Positions 60,593-64,000 of a DNA stretch of 64,000 nt are shown piece after piece; within the stretch, counting starts at the first letter, position 1, and each line of letters opens with the position of its first letter. The position numbers and the translations under genes were made by a program. A model generated the notes under the pieces. That model made no database searches and was not told the origin of the DNA. It saw only the letters and a list, made by a program, of their open reading frames with translations. The DNA is from Streptomyces coffeae (GTDB taxonomy: Bacteria; Actinomycetota; Actinomycetes; Streptomycetales; Streptomycetaceae), in the NCBI RefSeq assembly GCF_016741875.1, contig NZ_JAERRF010000016.1, positions 1-64,000 of the forward strand. The letters run 5' to 3'.

Positions 60593-61927
60593 ATGAGCAC
60601 GATCACGACCGAGGAGCTCTCGGCCACCACCCTGCTGCGGTTCGCCACGGCCGGCTCCGTCGACGACGGCAAGTCGACTCTGGTGGGCCGGCTGCTGCAT
60701 GACTCCAAGTCGGTCCTCGCCGACCAGTTGGAGGCCGTGGAGCACGCCTCCCGCAACCGCGGTCAGGAGGCCCCGGACCTCGCGCTGCTGACAGACGGCC
60801 TGCGCGCCGAACGCGAGCAGGGCATCACCATCGACGTGGCCTACCGCTACTTCGCCACCCCGCGCAGGCGGTTCATCCTCGCCGACACCCCGGGCCATGT
60901 GCAGTACACCCGCAACATGGTCACCGGCGCCTCCACCGCCGAGCTGACGGTGATCCTCGTCGATGCCCGCAACGGCGTCGTCGAGCAGACCCGCCGGCAC
61001 GCCGCGATCGCGGCGCTGCTCCGGGTGCCGCACGTGGTGCTGGCCGTCAACAAGATGGACCTGGTGGACTACAAGGAGCCCGTCTTCGCCGCGATCGCCA
61101 AGGAGTTCACGGCGTACGCGACCGAGCTGGGCGTCCCCGAGGTCACCGCCATCCCGATCTCCGCGCTCGCCGGCGACAACGTGGTGGAGCCGTCCGCCAC
61201 CATGGACTGGTACGGCGGCCCGACCGTCCTGGAGCACCTGGAGACGGTCCCGGTCAGCCACGACCTGAGCCACTGCCACGCGCGCCTGCCCGTGCAGTTC
61301 GTGATCCGGCCGCAGACCGCCGAGCACCCGGACTACCGGGGCTACGCGGGCCAGATCGCCGCCGGTTCCTTCCACGTCGGTGAGGCGGTGACGGTGCTGC
61401 CGTCCGGCCGCGCGTCGCGGATCTCCGGCATCGAGCTGCTGGGCGAGCCGGTCGACGTCGCCTGGACCACGCAGTCGGTGACCCTCCTGCTGGAGGACGA
61501 CATCGACATCTCGCGCGGCGACCTGATCGTGCCCAGCAAGGACGCCCCGGCGACCACGCAGGACATCGAGGCGACCGTGTGCCACGTCGCCGACCAGGCC
61601 CTGACCGTCGGCCACCGGGTGCTGCTCAAGCACGGGACCCGCACGGTCAAGGCGATCGTCAAGGACATCCCGTCCCGGCTCACGCTGTCCGACCTGTCCC
61701 TGCACCCGCACCCGGGACAGCTCGTCGCCAACGACATCGGCCGGGTGAAGATCCGCACCGCCGAACCGCTGCCGGTCGACTCCTACGCCGACTCGCGCCG
61801 CACCGGCTCCTTCATCCTCATCGACCCCAGCGACGGCACCACGCTCACCGCGGGCATGGTCGGCGAGTCGTTCGCCTCCCCCGAGCCCGTCAAGGACGAG
61901 TCCGAGGACGACGGGTGGGATTTCTGA
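60593..61927 (+). CDS. cysN: Sulfate adenylyltransferase subunit 1 (GTPase)
   Basis: 444 residues of the EF-Tu-like GTPases. FATAGSVDDGKSTLVGRLLHDSK (G1, about 18-30), EQGITIDVAYRYF (G2), LADTPGHVQYTRNMVTGA (G3), VNKMDLVDY (G4), then two beta-barrel domains (FVIRPQTAEHPDYRGYAGQIAAGSF). It ends with an acidic tail. No APS-kinase domain is fused to it, consistent with a separate cysC. Confidence 0.96.
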   Translation: MSTITTEELSATTLLRFATAGSVDDGKSTLVGRLLHDSKSVLADQLEAVEHASRNRGQEAPDLALLTDGLRAEREQGITIDVAYRYFATPRRRFILADTPGHVQYTRNMVTGASTAELTVILVDARNGVVEQTRRHAAIAALLRVPHVVLAVNKMDLVDYKEPVFAAIAKEFTAYATELGVPEVTAIPISALAGDNVVEPSATMDWYGGPTVLEHLETVPVSHDLSHCHARLPVQFVIRPQTAEHPDYRGYAGQIAAGSFHVGEAVTVLPSGRASRISGIELLGEPVDVAWTTQSVTLLLEDDIDISRGDLIVPSKDAPATTQDIEATVCHVADQALTVGHRVLLKHGTRTVKAIVKDIPSRLTLSDLSLHPHPGQLVANDIGRVKIRTAEPLPVDSYADSRRTGSFILIDPSDGTTLTAGMVGESFASPEPVKDESEDDGWDF

Positions 61928-61929
61928 TC

Positions 61930-62031
61930 ATGGCCGGAGAAGCGTTCTCGACCTTCGCGAAGGAGGGCGGCCGCGTCGGCAGCGGCGCCCGAGGCAGCGG
62001 CCAGGGAGGGGTCGGGCGATGTGCGTGCTGA
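61930..62031 (+). CDS. 33-codon ORF ending in Cys-Ala-Cys, after cysN
   Basis: Starts MAGEAFSTFAKEGG two bases after the cysN stop and ends with the codons TGC-free ...TGT GCG TGC TGA, i.e. Cys-Ala-Cys at the very end. The final codons overlap, out of frame, the start of the ORF at 62019. Terminal Cys codons before a downstream start are what a cysteine-sensing attenuator would use. The ribosome-binding site (GGGTGGG) is about ten bases from the ATG. This is a candidate only. Confidence 0.35.
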   Translation: MAGEAFSTFAKEGGRVGSGARGSGQGGVGRCAC

Positions 62032-62108
62032 TGCGTGGCCCCATGCCGCTGTCCCCTGCTCCGCTCCACCGGATCCGAAGACCTTGCGAACTGCCGGGCG
62101 TCCTCTGA
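62019..62108 (+). CDS. 29-codon ORF upstream of ssuA
   Basis: Reads MCVLMRGPMPLSPAPLHRI plus ten residues and ends 32 bases before the ssuA GTG. GGGAGGGG lies seven bases before its ATG, a strong site. It has Cys at positions 2 and 23 and several Pro. Together with the preceding overlapping ORF it may tune sulfonate transporter expression to cysteine supply; a conserved peptide is the alternative. Confidence 0.4.
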   Translation: MCVLMRGPMPLSPAPLHRIRRPCELPGVL

Positions 62109-62140
62109 CGCAGCCCGGCCCTGCGAGAGGAACACCTCCC

Positions 62141-63298
62141 GTGTCGTACGCCGACCGCCTTGCCCCCTCCCGACCAGCCGGACTCCCGCGCCGCCGCATC
62201 CGGCTCCTCGCGGCAGCCGCCGTCTTCCCGCTGCTGATGGGCGCGCTCGGCGCCTGCGGCTACGGGTCCCAGAAAAAGGACGACGACCAGGGGGCCTCCG
62301 CCCTCCCCGCCGCGGGCGGCAAGAAGGTCGACGGGCTGGACAAGGTGAAGATCGGCTACTTCGCCAACCTCACCCATGCCACCGCCCTGGTGGGGCTGCG
62401 CAAGGGCGGTCAGATCCAGCAGGCGCTGGGCGGCACCCAGGCGCAGCCGTTTGTCTTCAACGCCGGGCCCTCGGAGATCGAGGCGCTCAACGCGGGCTCC
62501 ATCGACATCGGCTGGATCGGCCCCTCGCCGTCCATCAACGGCTATGTGAAGTCGCACGGTGAGAACCTCAAGATCATCTCGGGTTCGGTCTCGGGCGGCG
62601 TCAAGCTGGTCGTCAACCCGAAGAAGATCAAGTCCGAGGACGACATCAAGGGCAAGAAGATCGCCACCCCGCAGCTGGGCAACACCCAGGACGTGGCGTT
62701 CCTCAACTGGATCGCCAAGAAGGGCTGGAAGGTCGACGCCCAGAGCGGCAAGGGCGATGTGTCGGTGGTCCGCTCCGACAACAAGGTGACCCCCGACGCC
62801 TACAAGTCCGGTGCCATCGACGGTGCGTGGGTGCCTGAGCCGACCGCCTCCAAGCTGGTCGCCGAGGGCGGCAAGGTGCTGCTCGACGAGTCCTCGCTGT
62901 GGCCGGACAAGAAGTTCGTGATCACCAACCTGATCGTCAAGCAGTCGTTCCTCAAGGAGCACCCGAAGGTCGTCGAGGCCGTGCTGCGCGGCTCGGTGAA
63001 GACCAACGACTGGATCAAGGCCAACCCCGGTCAGGCCAAGAAGGCGGCCAACGCCGCGCTCGAGGCGGAGACCGGCAAGCCGCTGCCGCCGGAGGTGATC
63101 GACCCGGCGTGGAAGAGCATCCAGGTCACCGATGACCCGCTGGCCCGGACGCTGAACACCGAGGCGGACCACGCGGTCCAGGCGGGTCTGCTGGAGAAGC
63201 CGGACCTCAAGGGCATCTACGACCTCACCCTGCTCAACAAGGTCCTCAAGGCCGAGGGCAAGCCGACGGTGTCGGCCGCCGGACTCGGTACCCAGTAG
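62141..63298 (+). CDS. ssuA: Aliphatic sulfonate/taurine ABC transporter, substrate-binding lipoprotein
   Basis: 385 residues. A basic signal (RRRIRLLAAAAVFPLLMGALGAC) ends in a lipobox with Cys near 38. The mature protein is an SsuA/TauA type II binding protein: VKIGYFANLTHATALVGLRKGG, FNAGPSEIEALNAGSIDIGWIGPSPSINGY, KKIATPQLGNTQDVAFLNWI, IDGAWVPEPTASKL. It should capture organosulfonates outside the cell. GTG at 62141 has GAGAGG about ten bases upstream. Its place after cysN ties sulfonate uptake to sulfate assimilation. Confidence 0.92.
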   Translation: MSYADRLAPSRPAGLPRRRIRLLAAAAVFPLLMGALGACGYGSQKKDDDQGASALPAAGGKKVDGLDKVKIGYFANLTHATALVGLRKGGQIQQALGGTQAQPFVFNAGPSEIEALNAGSIDIGWIGPSPSINGYVKSHGENLKIISGSVSGGVKLVVNPKKIKSEDDIKGKKIATPQLGNTQDVAFLNWIAKKGWKVDAQSGKGDVSVVRSDNKVTPDAYKSGAIDGAWVPEPTASKLVAEGGKVLLDESSLWPDKKFVITNLIVKQSFLKEHPKVVEAVLRGSVKTNDWIKANPGQAKKAANAALEAETGKPLPPEVIDPAWKSIQVTDDPLARTLNTEADHAVQAGLLEKPDLKGIYDLTLLNKVLKAEGKPTVSAAGLGTQ

Positions 63299-63355
63299 CC
63301 CGCCCGCTCCCCGTACGCACGGTACGCCGTTACGCACCCACCAGGAGGTGACCGG

Positions 63356-64000
63356 ATGTCCCCGGCACTGACCACCGAGAAGGCCCATCCGGCGGGCGCC
63401 GCCGCGACGATCGCCGCGGACCCGGCAGTACGCATCGACCACGTCCACAAGGCGTTCGGCCGGGCCGGCGCCGTACAGCCCGTCCTCGACGACATCAACC
63501 TCACGGTGCGGCCCGGGGAGTTCGTCTGCATCCTGGGGGCCTCGGGCTGCGGCAAGTCGACCCTGCTCAACCTGATCGCGAATCTGGACAAGCCGACCGC
63601 CGGGACCATCGAGGTCCCCGGCGGCCGGCCGGCCTTGATGTTCCAGGAGCACGCCCTGTTCCCGTGGCTGACCGCGGGCAAGAACATCGAACTCGCCCTG
63701 CGGCTGCGCGGGGTGCCCCGGCCCGACCGCAGGCCCGAGGCGGAACGGCTGCTGGAGCTGGTGCGGCTCGGCGGCTCCTACGGCAAGCGGGTGCACGAGC
63801 TGTCCGGCGGGATGCGGCAGCGCGTGGCGATGGCCCGCGCGCTGGCGCAGGACTCGCGGGTGCTGCTGATGGACGAGCCGTTCGCCGCGCTCGACGCCAT
63901 CACCCGCGATGTGCTGCACGACGAACTGACCCGGATCTGGAGCGAGACGGGAGTGTCCGTCCTGTTCGTCACCCACAACGTCCGTGAGGCCGTCCGGCTG
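63356..64000 (+). CDS. ssuB: Sulfonate ABC transporter ATPase, 3' end cut by window
   Basis: 215 codons are present and the frame runs off the right edge. ILGASGCGKSTLLNLI (Walker A near 60), LMFQEHALFPWLT (Q-loop), HELSGGMRQRVAMARALA (signature near 150), VLLMDEPFAALDAITRD (Walker B) and FVTHNVREAVRL (H-loop). The Q-loop with EHALFPW is common in nitrate/sulfonate/taurine transporters. GGAGGTG lies seven bases before the ATG. The permease gene should follow outside the window. Confidence 0.93.
   Translation, partial: MSPALTTEKAHPAGAAATIAADPAVRIDHVHKAFGRAGAVQPVLDDINLTVRPGEFVCILGASGCGKSTLLNLIANLDKPTAGTIEVPGGRPALMFQEHALFPWLTAGKNIELALRLRGVPRPDRRPEAERLLELVRLGGSYGKRVHELSGGMRQRVAMARALAQDSRVLLMDEPFAALDAITRDVLHDELTRIWSETGVSVLFVTHNVREAVRL

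Overview
The window is chromosomal DNA from a high-GC actinomycete, almost certainly a Streptomyces. The evidence is the very GC-rich codon third positions, GTG starts, leaderless-looking promoters, rare TTA (bldA-type) codons, a DmdR/IdeR-type iron box, and streptomycete families such as DUF5955, DUF2637, PucR, GAF-LuxR and the actinobacterial cysteine-leader peptide. No rRNA, tRNA, CRISPR array or intact mobile element was seen.

Layout. (1) 1-14400 is a purine-to-glyoxylate block. It holds a DUF5955 gene, a MocA-like nucleotidyltransferase, malate synthase aceB, a secreted GH29 fucosidase inserted in the cluster, a leftward urate operon (OHCU decarboxylase, HIU hydrolase, uricase, 8-oxoguanine deaminase), a small NlpC/P60-like gene, a low-GC LGFP-repeat gene beside an IS630-type transposase remnant, an HTH regulator plus thiamine-binding-like protein, and hyi-glxR. 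(2) 14500-28300 is mixed: hydrolase, bldA-type lipoprotein protease, two acyl-CoA synthetases opposite a GAF-LuxR regulator, corA with a proline-rich leader ORF, a PLP decarboxylase, an HTH_42 protein, a PI-PLC-like protein and a GH6 enzyme whose catalytic domain carries a large low-complexity insert. (3) 28387-37019 is a five-gene leftward xanthine dehydrogenase operon (FAD, 2Fe-2S and Mo subunits, NCS2 purine permease, XdhC chaperone), divergent from a PucR regulator. (4) 37200-55990 is accessory and housekeeping: TPR protein, GntR regulator, iron-boxed FhuF-like reductase, DUF2637 protein, RsbW-like ATPase, GH38 mannosidase, PoxB-like enzyme, PP2C, DUF456, a flavin disulfide reductase, rsgA behind a 23-codon ORF, SDR, BrkB/YihY and GNAT. 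(5) 56000-64000 is an assimilatory sulfate/sulfonate operon: cysteine leader ORF, sulfite reductase, zinc-ribbon protein, cysH, cysC, cysD, cysN, ssuA and the start of ssuB.

How it fits together. Xanthine dehydrogenase and 8-oxoguanine deaminase both produce urate, which uricase, HIU hydrolase and OHCU decarboxylase convert to allantoin. Allantoin degradation (genes not in the window, perhaps just to the left) yields glyoxylate, which malate synthase feeds to malate, or which a carboligase (not seen here) with Hyi and GlxR turns into glycerate. The promoters support one regulon: a 17-bp operator is shared, in the same position on the -35 box, by aceB and the urate operon, and a different TTCC-type 15-mer is shared by aceB and hyi.

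The observations most worth checking are the 161-nt nearly fully self-complementary element at the left edge, the double operator logic at aceB, the split GH6 domain, and several unannotated short ORFs with strong ribosome-binding sites in front of corA, rsgA, cysD and ssuA.
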